64,000 nucleotides of DNA, from contig NZ_WSFU01000137.1 of the NCBI RefSeq assembly GCF_016820635.1, positions 52,262-116,261 on the forward strand. The letters run 5' to 3'. The notes under the pieces were generated by a model. The model had not been told where the DNA came from. It ran no database searches and saw nothing but the letters and a program-made list of their open reading frames with translations. The DNA comes from Anaeromonas gelatinilytica. Its GTDB lineage: Bacteria; Bacillota; Clostridia; Tissierellales; SIT17. Shown one piece after another: positions 1 through 8,727 of this stretch (the stretch's first letter is position 1; each line of letters begins with the position of its first letter). A program made the translations under genes and the position numbers.

Positions 1-53
1 ATAGTAACCATAGTTCCTAATATGGTAGGAATAGTACCCTCTTTAATTGTCAT
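1..53 (-). CDS. Partial CDS, 5' end only, unknown product
   Basis: A minus-strand reading frame enters from the left edge. It begins with ATG at 53-51 behind a good Shine-Dalgarno sequence (GGGAGG, complement of 62-67) and encodes MTIKEGTIPTILGTMVT before leaving the window. Only 17 codons are visible, too few to assign a family. It is divergent from the sensor kinase at 218, so the 160 bp between them should hold both promoters. The start is well supported; the product is unknown. Confidence 0.5.
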   Translation of the reverse strand, partial: MTIKEGTIPTILGTMVT

Positions 54-217
54 GTGATTAGCCTCCCTTTTGAAGAGTATAGTGATATTATATCCAATAA
101 ATTATAAATAATAATAGGTTAAATTTACCTTGAAAATATATAATACTTTATAAAAGTTTTATTTTTAAAAATATTATATTAAAATATATATTATAGAATT
201 GAAAAGAAGGTGTAATT

Positions 218-1912
218 TTGATTATATATATTTTAGGAAATTTAGTTAATAGTGTGAGTATAATAGCTATATTATCATTTATTTTATCTAAATTGACCAT
301 AGTTAGACAACTTATATCTAAAGAAAGAATAAAAACTATAGATAAAATTATGTTTGCTTTATTTTTTGGATTTTTAGGAATTATAGGCACATATTCAGGC
401 ATACCAATAAATGGAGCATTAGCTAATTCAAGGGTGATAGGAGTATTTGTAGGAGGACTTTTAGGAGGTCCATTTGTTGGATTTTTATCAGGTTTAATAG
501 CAGGGATTCATAGATGGGGAATAGATGTTGGGGGTTTTACGACTCTTGCTTGTGCAGTATCTACTACAATTGAAGGGCTTATGGCAGGATTATTAAATAG
601 AAGATTTACTGAATTTAAAAATAAAGGGTTATTTGCTTTGATATTTGGTGCTTTAGCAGAAGCTATACAAATGATTCTTATAATTTTAATTACTAGACCT
701 ATTGATAAAGCTATAAATCTTGTTAGTATTATAAGTATACCAATGATAGTAGCTAATTCTATAGGAATTTCTATTACTATAGCAATAATACTTAGTATTT
801 TAAAAGATAAGGAAAGGGAAGCTGCATTTCAGGCACAGAGAGCTTTAAAAATTGCTAATGAAACATTACCTTATTTTAGACGGGGGTTTAATACTGATAC
901 TTCTAAGAAAGTGTCAGAGATAATTTATAAGAGTACTTCATTTAAAGCTGTATCAATAACTGATTCAAGTATTATATTAGCTCATACAGGAATAGGAGAA
1001 GATCATCATAAAGTAGCAGATAAAATTAAAACAGGATTAACTAAAGAAGTATTATTATCAGGAAATTATAAAGTGGCAAATTCTTATAAAGAAATTGCTT
1101 GTCATCAAGATGATTGTAAACTTAAATCGGCAATTATTGTGCCATTAAAGGAAAAAAATAAAGTAATAGGAACACTTAAATTATATAAAATAAGAAAAAA
1201 TGCTATATCACCAATTGATATTCAATTAGCTTTAGGATTGGGGTCTTTATTTTCGACACAAATAGAATTAAGAAAGATAGAAATTAATAAAGAATTAGCT
1301 ACTAAGGCAGAATTGACAGCACTACAAGCTCAAATTAATCCTCATTTTCTTTTTAATGCGATAAATACTATAGTTTCTCTAATTAGAACACAACCTGATA
1401 AAGCTCGAGAACTTCTTTTACATTTAGGTTTTTATTTTAGAAAGAATCTTTATAAATCAGAAGATTTAGTTGATTTAGAAACAGAGTTAGAACATTTAAA
1501 GTCTTATTTAGAGATAGAAAAGGCTAGATTTGGAGATAAATTAGATATTAAATTTAATATAGAGAATTGTTTGCAAATCAAGGTACCACCATTAATAATT
1601 CAGCCTATTGTTGAAAATTCAATTAAGCATGGAATTATGGAAAAATTAGATGGTGGAGTAATAGAGATAGATGTTTATGGTAAAGAGAAAAATATAGAAA
1701 TATGTATAAAAGATAATGGAGAAGGAATTGAAAAGCAAAAAATAGAGAAATTATTAGAAGATAATAATAAAATAGAATCCATGGGATTAAAAAATGTTCA
1801 TAAGAGGATTCAGCTGATATATGGAGATAATTATGGATTGAATATACAAAGTAAGAGAAATAAAGGAACTATAGTGATTATTACAATTCCAAAAGAAGGA
1901 GAATTATTATGA
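218..1912 (+). CDS. LytS-type sensor histidine kinase
   Basis: Membrane sensor kinase of the LytS/YpdA/BtsS class, which phosphorylates a LytTR response regulator. The first ~195 residues are hydrophobic with five or six membrane segments and Gly-rich turns typical of the 5TM-5TMR_LYT sensor domain. A GAF-like region follows (about 210-360), then a His_kinase domain with the H-box QINPHFLFNAINT (His376), an N-box (IVENSIKHG, about 466-474) and a G-box (DNGEGI from Asp499). The start is TTG at 218 behind AGAAGGTG. The stop overlaps the ATG of the response regulator (ATGA), so the pair is translationally coupled. A CstA-family transporter follows, as in the BtsSR-BtsT pyruvate system of enterics; a metabolite signal such as pyruvate is therefore plausible but inferred. 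Confidence 0.92.
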   Translation: MIIYILGNLVNSVSIIAILSFILSKLTIVRQLISKERIKTIDKIMFALFFGFLGIIGTYSGIPINGALANSRVIGVFVGGLLGGPFVGFLSGLIAGIHRWGIDVGGFTTLACAVSTTIEGLMAGLLNRRFTEFKNKGLFALIFGALAEAIQMILIILITRPIDKAINLVSIISIPMIVANSIGISITIAIILSILKDKEREAAFQAQRALKIANETLPYFRRGFNTDTSKKVSEIIYKSTSFKAVSITDSSIILAHTGIGEDHHKVADKIKTGLTKEVLLSGNYKVANSYKEIACHQDDCKLKSAIIVPLKEKNKVIGTLKLYKIRKNAISPIDIQLALGLGSLFSTQIELRKIEINKELATKAELTALQAQINPHFLFNAINTIVSLIRTQPDKARELLLHLGFYFRKNLYKSEDLVDLETELEHLKSYLEIEKARFGDKLDIKFNIENCLQIKVPPLIIQPIVENSIKHGIMEKLDGGVIEIDVYGKEKNIEICIKDNGEGIEKQKIEKLLEDNNKIESMGLKNVHKRIQLIYGDNYGLNIQSKRNKGTIVIITIPKEGELL

Positions 1913-2685
1913 TAATCAGAAGTATGATTGTTGACGATGAGCTTCCAGCAAGAGAAGAATTGAAGTATCTTTTAGGGAAATATAGTGAGATTGAAATTGT
2001 AAAGGAAGAAAAAAACGGTCTTGATGTTCTTAATAACATAGGAAATATAATGCCAGATGTAATATTTCTAGATATAAATATGCCTAAAATTCCTGGTATA
2101 GAAGTAGCATCAAAAATAATTGAATATAGGCTTGATAAATTACCTTTAATAGTGTTTATTACAGCTTATGATGAATATGCTATAAAAGCTTTTGAATTAA
2201 ATGCTATTGATTATTTATTAAAGCCTATAGACGATAGAAGATTAAGCAAAACAGTAGATAAATTAATAAAAAGGTTAAAAGATAAGAGAGCAGAGTATGA
2301 AGAGAAATTAAATGCTCTTATTAATGATATACAGAATAAAAATGAATATAAATATAATAAAATAACTTTATATAGGGAAGGAGCATTTTATCCAATAGAA
2401 ATAGATAATATTGTATTAGCTACAGTAGAAGATAAAAATACAACTATTTTTACTATTAAAGATAAATTTATATATCATGGTACATTGACTCATTTAGAGA
2501 AAAAAATAAATAGAGATGATTTTTATAGAAGTCATAGAAGCTATTTAGTAAATATAAATTATGTAGAAAAGATAGAACCATGGTTTAATAATACTTATCA
2601 TATAAAGATGAAAAAATATTCTGACAATGTACCGGTTAGTAGAGGACAAGTGAAAGAATTCAAATCAATAATGAATCTCATTTAA
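1909..2685 (+). CDS. LytTR-family response regulator
   Basis: Cytoplasmic two-component response regulator. Residues 1-120 form a CheY-like receiver with an acidic pair near the N-terminus (VDDE), the phospho-acceptor Asp55 in FLDINMP, and the conserved Thr (ITAYDEYA) and Lys (LLKPID). A charged coiled-coil-like linker (~125-145) leads to a C-terminal LytTR DNA-binding domain (~150-258) with the usual FYRSHRSYLVN motif. It overlaps the kinase gene by 4 nt and is its cognate partner. The nearest probable target is the cstA-type gene 120 bp downstream. LytTR proteins bind direct repeats; none could be assigned with confidence in that gap. Confidence 0.93.
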   Translation: MIIRSMIVDDELPAREELKYLLGKYSEIEIVKEEKNGLDVLNNIGNIMPDVIFLDINMPKIPGIEVASKIIEYRLDKLPLIVFITAYDEYAIKAFELNAIDYLLKPIDDRRLSKTVDKLIKRLKDKRAEYEEKLNALINDIQNKNEYKYNKITLYREGAFYPIEIDNIVLATVEDKNTTIFTIKDKFIYHGTLTHLEKKINRDDFYRSHRSYLVNINYVEKIEPWFNNTYHIKMKKYSDNVPVSRGQVKEFKSIMNLI

Positions 2686-2804
2686 AAACATCTTGATTTC
2701 ATATAATGCAATTCATTAGGATATTTATACCTTTTATCTAAAAATCAAGAGAAAAATAATTCTTTATAATATAATATGTCCAAAAGAATTTTGGGGAGGA
2801 TACT

Positions 2805-4235
2805 ATGGTATCATTTTTAACTTCAATTGTAATCTTAATATTAGGTTATTTTATTTATGGTGTGTTTGTGGAAAAGGTTTTTGGTGTAGATGAAAATAGA
2901 AAGACACCAGCTATAGCCATGGAGGATGGCGTTGATTTTGTTCCATTAAGTTGGCCTAAAATATTTCTTATTCAGTTCTTGAATATTGCAGGATTAGGTC
3001 CAATATTTGGAGCAATATTGGGAGCTTTATATGGTCCAGCAGCTTTTATATGGATTGTTTTAGGGAGTATTTTTGCAGGAGGAGTTCATGATTATTTTAG
3101 TGGAATGTTATCGGTTAGACATGAAGGAAAAAGTGTAGCAGAGATTGTAGGTATATACCTTGGAGAAAATGCTAGAAAGATAATGAGATTTTTTTCTGTA
3201 ATATTATTAGTATTAGTAGGTACAGTATTTATGACTGGCCCTGCTCAATTATTGGCTGATTTAAAATTTGCAGGTTTAAGTAGTTTAAGTGTTTGGATAG
3301 GAATTATTATAGTATATTATTTTATGGCTACTATCTTACCTGTAGATAAGATAATAGCCAAGATCTATCCATTATTTGGTGCTGCTTTATTAATCATGGC
3401 GGTTGGTATTGGTTCTATGCTTATTATAAAGGGATATGATATTCCTGAAGTAAGGTTTGCTAGTATTCATCCAGAAAATTTATCTTTATGGCCAATGTTA
3501 TTTGTTACAATAGCTTGTGGAGCGATAAGTGGATTTCATGCTACTCAATCGCCAATGATGGCAAGGTGTCTACCAAATGAAAAGTATGGTAGAAGAGTAT
3601 TTTATGGGTCGATGATTGCAGAAGGTATTATAGCATTGATATGGGCAGCTGCGGCTATGGCATTTTTCAATGGTGGGGTAGTTGGATTAAATAATGCTTT
3701 AACTAACAGCGGAGGTACTGCAGGAGTTGTAAATATTATATCTAAATCATTGTTAGGAAAAGTTGGTGGAATATTGGCCATGTTAGGAGTTATAGCAGCA
3801 CCTATAACATCGGGAGATACAGCATTTAGAAGTGCTAGATTAGTCATAGCTGATGCTATAGGATATAAACAAAAGGAAACTAAAAATAGATTAATAGTAG
3901 CAGTTCCATTATTTATTATAGGATATTTGTTAACAAGAATTGATTTTACTATCATATGGAGATATTTCTCTTGGTCAAATCAAACATTAGCAATGATTGT
4001 ATTATGGGCAACAGCAGCATATTTAATAACTAATAATAAACTTCATTGGATTGCTACAGTACCAGCAACATTTATGACTGCTGTAAGTATCACTTATATA
4101 TTACAGGCTCCAGAAGGTTTTAAATTACCACAGACTATTTCATATCCAGTAGGAATTATTGCTGCTATAATAGCTATAGTGTTATTTCTACATAAATTTA
4201 AATTGAGAAATAAACCAGTAGCAGATAGGATATAA
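2805..4235 (+). CDS. cstA: CstA-family transporter (peptide/pyruvate carrier)
   Basis: Polytopic inner-membrane transporter of the CstA family, whose characterised members import peptides or pyruvate during carbon limitation. At 476 residues it matches the shorter Firmicutes CstA form rather than the ~700-residue enterobacterial one. Family signatures seen are QFLNIAGLGPIFGAILGALYGP and HDYFSGMLSVRHEGKS near the N-terminus, GFHATQSPMMARC mid-protein and TSGDTAFRSARL near residue 345; about 12 membrane segments are apparent. The start ATG follows GGGGAGGA. A hairpin terminator follows the stop. Its position next to a LytS/LytTR pair mirrors BtsSR-BtsT, so induction by that pair is likely. Confidence 0.93.
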   Translation: MVSFLTSIVILILGYFIYGVFVEKVFGVDENRKTPAIAMEDGVDFVPLSWPKIFLIQFLNIAGLGPIFGAILGALYGPAAFIWIVLGSIFAGGVHDYFSGMLSVRHEGKSVAEIVGIYLGENARKIMRFFSVILLVLVGTVFMTGPAQLLADLKFAGLSSLSVWIGIIIVYYFMATILPVDKIIAKIYPLFGAALLIMAVGIGSMLIIKGYDIPEVRFASIHPENLSLWPMLFVTIACGAISGFHATQSPMMARCLPNEKYGRRVFYGSMIAEGIIALIWAAAAMAFFNGGVVGLNNALTNSGGTAGVVNIISKSLLGKVGGILAMLGVIAAPITSGDTAFRSARLVIADAIGYKQKETKNRLIVAVPLFIIGYLLTRIDFTIIWRYFSWSNQTLAMIVLWATAAYLITNNKLHWIATVPATFMTAVSITYILQAPEGFKLPQTISYPVGIIAAIIAIVLFLHKFKLRNKPVADRI

Positions 4236-4239
4236 TTTA

Positions 4240-4277
4240 ATAAAGGGTAGACAAAAAATGTCTATCCTTTATTTTTA
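4240..4277 (+). terminator. Rho-independent terminator after cstA
   Basis: Inverted repeat ATAAAGGGTAGACA / TGTCTATCCTTTAT with one G-T pair and a five-A loop, followed by ATTTTTATT. Confidence 0.85.
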
Positions 4278-4338
4278 TTGTATTAAAAGAATGATATAAT
4301 CTAGAATAATATTAAGAATTAATAAAAGGGTGAATAAA

Positions 4339-5292
4339 ATGGATGAAAATAAATATTATAGAAAATATTCTAGTTATTTAAAAAATAAATATGGAGAAAA
4401 AGTATATAAATTACCTATTCATATTCCAACTACTTGTCCTAATAGAGATGGATGCGTTGGGACAGGAGGATGTATATTTTGTGGAGAAGAAGGAGGAGGA
4501 TTTGAGTCATTATCTAATGAAATGTCTGTAAAAGCTCAAATACAAAAAAATAAAGATTATATTAAAAAGAGATATAAAGCTAAGAAATTCATAGCTTATT
4601 TTCAAAATTTCACTAATACCTATATGGAATTTGAAAGATTTAAAGATATAATTAATGATGCAATAATAGATGATGTTGTAGAAATAGCTATTTCTACAAG
4701 ACCAGATTCAATATCTGATAAATATCTTAAATTTTTAAAGGATATTAGTTTGGAATATAATATAGAGATTACAATAGAATTAGGATTACAAACTGTAAAT
4801 TATCATACATTGAAGAAAATTAATAGAGGACATACTTTAGCAGAGTTAATTGATAGTGTAATAAGGATAAAAAAATATAATTTTGAAGTCTGTGTACATC
4901 TTATTTTAAATCTTCCATGGGATAATATTGATGATGTTGTAGAAAATGCAAAGATAATATCTGCTTTGGGGATTGAACAAGTAAAACTTCATTCTCTTTA
5001 TATTATTGAAGGTACAATATTAGGAGAGATGTATAAGGACGGAAAAATTAATATTATTTCTAAAGAAGAATATATTGATAGAGTAGTTAAGTTTATTAGA
5101 TATTTAGATAAAGATATAGTTATACAAAGATTAATAGGAAGAGCACCTGAAGAGAATACATTATTTGTAAATTGGAGTACTAGTTGGTGGAAAATTAAAG
5201 ATGAAATTTTAAACGAAATGGAAGTAAGAAATATAATTCAGGGTCAAAAGTGTGATTATCTTAATGGTAAAGCTTTAAGAAAATTTGATTAA
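4339..5292 (+). CDS. Radical SAM protein, TIGR01212/YhcC (YtqA) family
   Basis: Cytoplasmic iron-sulfur enzyme of the radical SAM superfamily. The N-terminal region holds the cluster-binding cysteines in a CPNRDGCVGTGGCIFC context, close to residues 30-50, and the body has the YhcC/YtqA-type segments STRPDSI and IELGLQTVN. The length (~317) fits the family. Physiological substrates of this family are not established to my knowledge; an RNA or cofactor modification role is a guess. A GTG lies 9 nt upstream in frame, but the Shine-Dalgarno AAGGGTG sits on top of it, so ATG 4339 is the better start. It stands alone between two terminators. Confidence 0.88.
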   Translation: MDENKYYRKYSSYLKNKYGEKVYKLPIHIPTTCPNRDGCVGTGGCIFCGEEGGGFESLSNEMSVKAQIQKNKDYIKKRYKAKKFIAYFQNFTNTYMEFERFKDIINDAIIDDVVEIAISTRPDSISDKYLKFLKDISLEYNIEITIELGLQTVNYHTLKKINRGHTLAELIDSVIRIKKYNFEVCVHLILNLPWDNIDDVVENAKIISALGIEQVKLHSLYIIEGTILGEMYKDGKINIISKEEYIDRVVKFIRYLDKDIVIQRLIGRAPEENTLFVNWSTSWWKIKDEILNEMEVRNIIQGQKCDYLNGKALRKFD

Positions 5293-5294
5293 AT

Positions 5295-5332
5295 ATTAAT
5301 AGATAAGGGGAATATTCCCCTTATCTATTAAT
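5295..5332. terminator. Bidirectional terminator, 38-nt perfect palindrome
   Basis: ATTAATAGATAAGGGGAAT is followed immediately by its exact reverse complement. It serves the radical SAM gene on the plus strand and the DUF1540 gene on the minus strand, whose stop codon (5328-5330) lies inside it. Confidence 0.8.
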
Positions 5333-5504
5333 GCATGTCTTTGTGTTCAAAGGTTGCACAATCTGTTTCTTCAATAGTTCTAGCATTCATTGGATTTACT
5401 TCTATTTTTTCTGCATTACAGTGATTTCCAGTGTCATTATAATAACAAGTGTTTACAGTACATTTAACTCCTGGAAGATGATGTTGTGTTTTTTTTATAT
5501 CCAT
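5328..5504 (-). CDS. DUF1540 domain small Cys-rich protein
   Basis: A 58-residue protein that is easily missed because of its size. It reads MDIKKTQHHLPGVKCTVNTC and then a YYNDTGNHCNAEKIEVNP segment. The pattern C-T-V-N-T-C-x-Y-N-x5-C-x-A-x-x-I is the DUF1540 signature, a small Cys-rich fold found in many Clostridia and thought to bind a metal; its function is unknown. A sixth-cysteine region (EETDCATFEH) lies near the C-terminus. ATG at 5504 is preceded by a perfect AAGGAGG. The stop lies within a shared palindromic terminator. Convergent with the radical SAM gene. Confidence 0.9.
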   Translation of the reverse strand: MDIKKTQHHLPGVKCTVNTCYYNDTGNHCNAEKIEVNPMNARTIEETDCATFEHKDMH

Positions 5505-5637
5505 AATAAACCTCCTTATGATTTTTTAGGATATTTTTAGTATGCGTTAAAATTAAAAATGTATTCTTAAGAATTAATTTGAATTTTTCACAAATAACTA
5601 ATAAAATATAAACTATAGTTGTATAGGAGGATTCATA

Positions 5638-5937
5638 ATGTCAAAAAAGGAAAGACTTGATAAAATACTATCAAACTTAGGTATGGAAGTAGAAAAGAAA
5701 TAAAAAAACAAAATTAAATAAACCTCTGGAGTTATTTCTATAACGGAAGATGATTTTAATAAAACTGTTATAGACTTAATTGATGAAAAATATAAAGCTT
5801 TTAGACCTTTTCTTGTAGGACGACTTGATAAGGATATTGAAATAAATTCCTCAAGCAAAATATCCAAAGGATATGTTACAATAAAAGAAGATAAATTTCA
5901 TCAAATTAAAAGAATGTTTAAAGCTTTAAATAAATAG
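5638..5937 (+). pseudogene. Pseudogene of RsuA-type 16S rRNA pseudouridine synthase
   Basis: Remnant of an RsuA-family (S4 domain plus catalytic domain) pseudouridine synthase. A ribosome site (AGGAGG) and ATG open a frame giving MSKKERLDKILSNLGM, the start of an S4 domain, which breaks at a stop near 5703. From 5728 another frame reads GVISITEDDFNKTVIDLIDE, then FLVGRLDKD (catalytic-Asp region), then jumps to VTIKEDKFHQIKRMFKALNK, a late RsuA motif, and stops at 5937. The order of motifs is right, but most of the sequence between them and the C-terminal end is missing. At ~300 bp against ~720 bp expected, it is a decayed copy with at least two internal deletions. Confidence 0.88.
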
Positions 5938-5960
5938 ATTTATTAGTTAGGGTGTAAAGT

Positions 5961-6512
5961 TTGAATTATATAAAAAAAGAGAGTATATTTGACAAATTTT
6001 TTAGTCATAGAGATTTATTAATAATGAGATTTGCGGATGGGGATATTTCTAAGAAGGAATATATTATTGAAAATATGGAATTCATAAAAAATTTAGACGT
6101 AAAACCGTTTAAGAATATTGATAGTTTTGAAAAGGGAATATATAATTATCAATATTTTAATATGTTAGCAAAATACTATTATATGGAGGCAAAAGAATTA
6201 AAAGATCAAGGAGAACCTGAAAAATATTATCAATCTTTTCATGAGGAAGGATATTATTATTATCAACAAAAGGATAAGTGTACGTTGGAATTACTTAAAT
6301 TCTTGAAATTTAGTAATATGGAAGCTTATTATATAGATGTAGAATCTGATAGTTTACATGGTAAACTATATGAGATAAATTTAAAAGATTTTGATAAAGC
6401 TATATTACATTCTAAAAATTATAAAATACTTGATATTTTAAGAAAAAAAGGAGTATTTGTAGATAATATGCAAAAATCTCTTATAGATCGATATGTTAAT
6501 GTGAAATATTAA
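5961..6512 (+). CDS. Conserved hypothetical protein, Tyr-rich, 183 aa
   Basis: Soluble, highly charged 183-residue protein with no signal peptide or membrane segment. It opens with a TTG start behind AGGGTG. It looks like an all-alpha protein found in Clostridia and may belong to the DUF6648 family, but that name is from memory and unsure. The segment YYYMEAKELKDQGEPEKYYQ followed by a run of tyrosines is distinctive, with a helical C-terminal region. No catalytic motif is evident. It is followed by a hairpin shared with the convergent MltG-like gene. Function unknown. Confidence 0.7.
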   Translation: MNYIKKESIFDKFFSHRDLLIMRFADGDISKKEYIIENMEFIKNLDVKPFKNIDSFEKGIYNYQYFNMLAKYYYMEAKELKDQGEPEKYYQSFHEEGYYYYQQKDKCTLELLKFLKFSNMEAYYIDVESDSLHGKLYEINLKDFDKAILHSKNYKILDILRKKGVFVDNMQKSLIDRYVNVKY

Positions 6513-6515
6513 AAT

Positions 6516-6543
6516 AAAAAATTCCTCCTAGGAGGAATTTTTT
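6516..6543. terminator. Bidirectional terminator
   Basis: AAAAAATTCCTCC-TA-GGAGGAATTTTTT; A and T tracts on both sides serve the convergent genes ending at 6512 and 6542. Confidence 0.85.
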
Positions 6544-7060
6544 ATTTTATATTAGCTAATGTTTTTATTATATTATCAAGATCAGAGCCTTTATTAAATG
6601 TAAATTCACCTGATCTTAGTTTAGTTTCAAGCTTTAAAGCTTCAGCTCTATCTATAAATTTATCAACATCATCTATTAAATCATTGTCTAATAATATTTG
6701 AGCGGTATCAGAAGGTAATGATCCTTGAGGAATTTCAATTGCTATTTCTTCATCATTCTTACTAGATTTATCATCTTTAGAGGATGAACTTTTTTCATCA
6801 TTATCTTTATTTTCTTCAGAGTCATTTTTTTCTTCTTTATTAGCATTAGAATCTTCTTTTTCTTTTTTAGAAGAATTTTCATCAACATCTTTTTCTATTG
6901 AGTCTATATTACTAGTAATTGCTTCTGTTTCGTTATCATTAAATAATATTTCTAATCTCCATCCAATAATCCCACCAATTATAACTACTACTAAAATAAT
7001 TAAAACATAATCTATGTAGTCATATAAGAGATCTTTTATTTTTTCAAATTTATTTTTCAT
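6542..7060 (-). CDS. Membrane-anchored protein with MltG/YceG-type LysM-like domain
   Basis: A 172-residue protein: a short cytoplasmic N-terminus, one membrane helix (VLIILVVVIIGGIIGW, ~residues 18-36), an acidic Ser/Asp/Glu/Lys-rich linker (~45-105), then ~65 residues resembling the N-terminal subdomain of the endolytic transglycosylase MltG (EIPQGSLPSDTAQILLDNDL, then KLRSGEFTFNKGSDLDNI). The catalytic YceG domain is absent. Many Clostridia carry such short MltG-like proteins, which could bind glycan strands or modulate MltG; that is inference. ATG is behind AAGGAGG. Confidence 0.75.
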   Translation of the reverse strand: MKNKFEKIKDLLYDYIDYVLIILVVVIIGGIIGWRLEILFNDNETEAITSNIDSIEKDVDENSSKKEKEDSNANKEEKNDSEENKDNDEKSSSSKDDKSSKNDEEIAIEIPQGSLPSDTAQILLDNDLIDDVDKFIDRAEALKLETKLRSGEFTFNKGSDLDNIIKTLANIK

Positions 7061-7231
7061 ATTAATCCTCCTTAAATTACTTAAGCGTAATATTATATTA
7101 TGCCTACATATTAAATGATATCATAATTATATGCTAATAATCAATAAATATAAAATACAAAATATACCTTGTATTAATATACCTATAAGTATTATTATAA
7201 TAAGTATATTAAAGATTAAGGATTGATATTT

Positions 7232-8185
7232 ATGAAAAAAATAAAAATAGAGAGAAATGATGAAAATCAACGATTAGATAGATTTTTATCTAAATATATG
7301 GATCAAGCCTCTAAAGGATTTATACAAAAAATACTTAGAAAAAAAAGAATTAAATTAAATAGTAGTCGTGGATATCCAGAAGATATAGTGAAATATGGTG
7401 ATGAAATAAAATTATATTTAGCTGAAGATACAATAAATAAATTTCAAACTAAAACAGAAAATATAGAAACAAATATTGATTTAGACATAATATATGAGGA
7501 TAAAAATATTATATTAATTAATAAAAAATCTGGACAATTATCTCATTCTAATAATGAAAATAGTGATAGTATAGTAAAAGGAGTAAAAAAGTATCTTATT
7601 GATAAAGGGGAATATCATCCACAGAATGAAAAAACTTTTAGTCCATCTATTTGTAATAGATTAGATTTTAACACTTCAGGTATAATTATTGCTACAAAAA
7701 ATTATAATTCATTAAAGATGATAAATAGAGCAATAAGGGAACATAAAATTGAAAAATACTATAAGGCTTTAGTAAGTGGAAAAATAGATAAAGAAATATT
7801 ATTACAAGGATATTTAACTAAGAACAGAATCAATAATAAGGTTCAGATACATAAAAAATGGATGAATAATAGTAAAGAAATACATACAAGGATAATGCCT
7901 TTAAAATTTAATGAAGAATATACTTTATTAGATATACAATTAATTACCGGAAGAACTCATCAAATTAGAGCACATTTAGCTTCAATAAATCATCCAATAG
8001 TAGGAGATAGAAAATATGGAAACAATAAAATAAATAAAAAGTTCAATTTAGATTCACAATTTTTAGTAGCATATAAAATAATATTTTCTGGATTAAAAGA
8101 TGATTTAGAGTATTTAAATGATAAAATTTTTCAAGTTGAAGATAATAAAGCATATAAGATTGTGGAGGAGAAAATTTTAAAATGA
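7232..8185 (+). CDS. RluA-family pseudouridine synthase
   Basis: rRNA or tRNA pseudouridine synthase of the RluA/RluC/RluD family (~317 residues). The N-terminal S4 RNA-binding domain reads QRLDRFLSKYM...KILRKKRIKLN (~10-50). The catalytic domain has the motif ICNRLDFNTSGIIIATKN, whose Asp is the family nucleophile, and the later ITGRTHQIRAHLASINHPIVGD. An in-frame TTG 9 nt upstream has no room for a ribosome site, whereas ATG 7232 follows TTAAGGA. The GNAT gene starts 17 nt downstream. RluC/RluD specificity cannot be decided by eye. Confidence 0.9.
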   Translation: MKKIKIERNDENQRLDRFLSKYMDQASKGFIQKILRKKRIKLNSSRGYPEDIVKYGDEIKLYLAEDTINKFQTKTENIETNIDLDIIYEDKNIILINKKSGQLSHSNNENSDSIVKGVKKYLIDKGEYHPQNEKTFSPSICNRLDFNTSGIIIATKNYNSLKMINRAIREHKIEKYYKALVSGKIDKEILLQGYLTKNRINNKVQIHKKWMNNSKEIHTRIMPLKFNEEYTLLDIQLITGRTHQIRAHLASINHPIVGDRKYGNNKINKKFNLDSQFLVAYKIIFSGLKDDLEYLNDKIFQVEDNKAYKIVEEKILK

Positions 8186-8202
8186 TTTGTTAGGGGGATA
8201 TT

Positions 8203-8673
8203 ATGAAAATTAGGAGAGCACGAAAAGAAGATATTGATGATATTTCAAAATTATGGAAGAAATTATCTGATTGTCATGCTGAATTTATTGATTACATGAG
8301 TTTGTCTGCTGAATGGCAAAAGAATCTTTTGGAAATGTTTTATAATGATATAAATTCAAAAAACAGTATTATATTTGTAGGAGAAATTAATAATAAAATT
8401 ATTGGTTTTATAAGAGGAGAGATAAAAGAAATAAATGGAATATTTGCTAGTAATAAAATTGTTTTTATTACAGATATTTTCATGGAAGAGTTATTTAGAG
8501 GTAAAGGATTAACGAAAAATTTAATAGAAAAAATAGAAGAGTATTGTAGAGAAAAAGAAATATTTAATATTAAATTAAACGTGAACACACAAAATAAAAG
8601 AGCAATAGGGTTCTATAAAAAGAAAGGTTTTATAGAGGTTAATAGAACTTATAAGAAAGATTTGAATGTTTAA
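8203..8673 (+). CDS. GNAT-family N-acetyltransferase
   Basis: A 156-residue acetyltransferase of the GNAT fold. It begins MKIRRARKEDIDDISKLWKK (motif C/D region) and has the acetyl-CoA binding pattern around EELFRGKGLTKNLIEKIEEY (R-G-K-G as Q/RxxGxG/A) followed by LNVNTQNKRAIGFYKKKGFIE (motif B). The substrate is unknown. ATG follows TAGGGGGA. It lies 17 nt after the pseudouridine synthase and is probably cotranscribed with it. Confidence 0.9.
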   Translation: MKIRRARKEDIDDISKLWKKLSDCHAEFIDYMSLSAEWQKNLLEMFYNDINSKNSIIFVGEINNKIIGFIRGEIKEINGIFASNKIVFITDIFMEELFRGKGLTKNLIEKIEEYCREKEIFNIKLNVNTQNKRAIGFYKKKGFIEVNRTYKKDLNV

Positions 8674-8727
8674 AATTTTATAAATTACATATCCTAATTA
8701 TATATTTGAATATAAGGAGGATAAAAA

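Noticed and set aside
3602..3955. Long minus-strand open frame inside cstA
   Set aside because: It is the antisense shadow of a well-supported membrane transporter gene; no ribosome site and AT-biased composition of a shadow frame.
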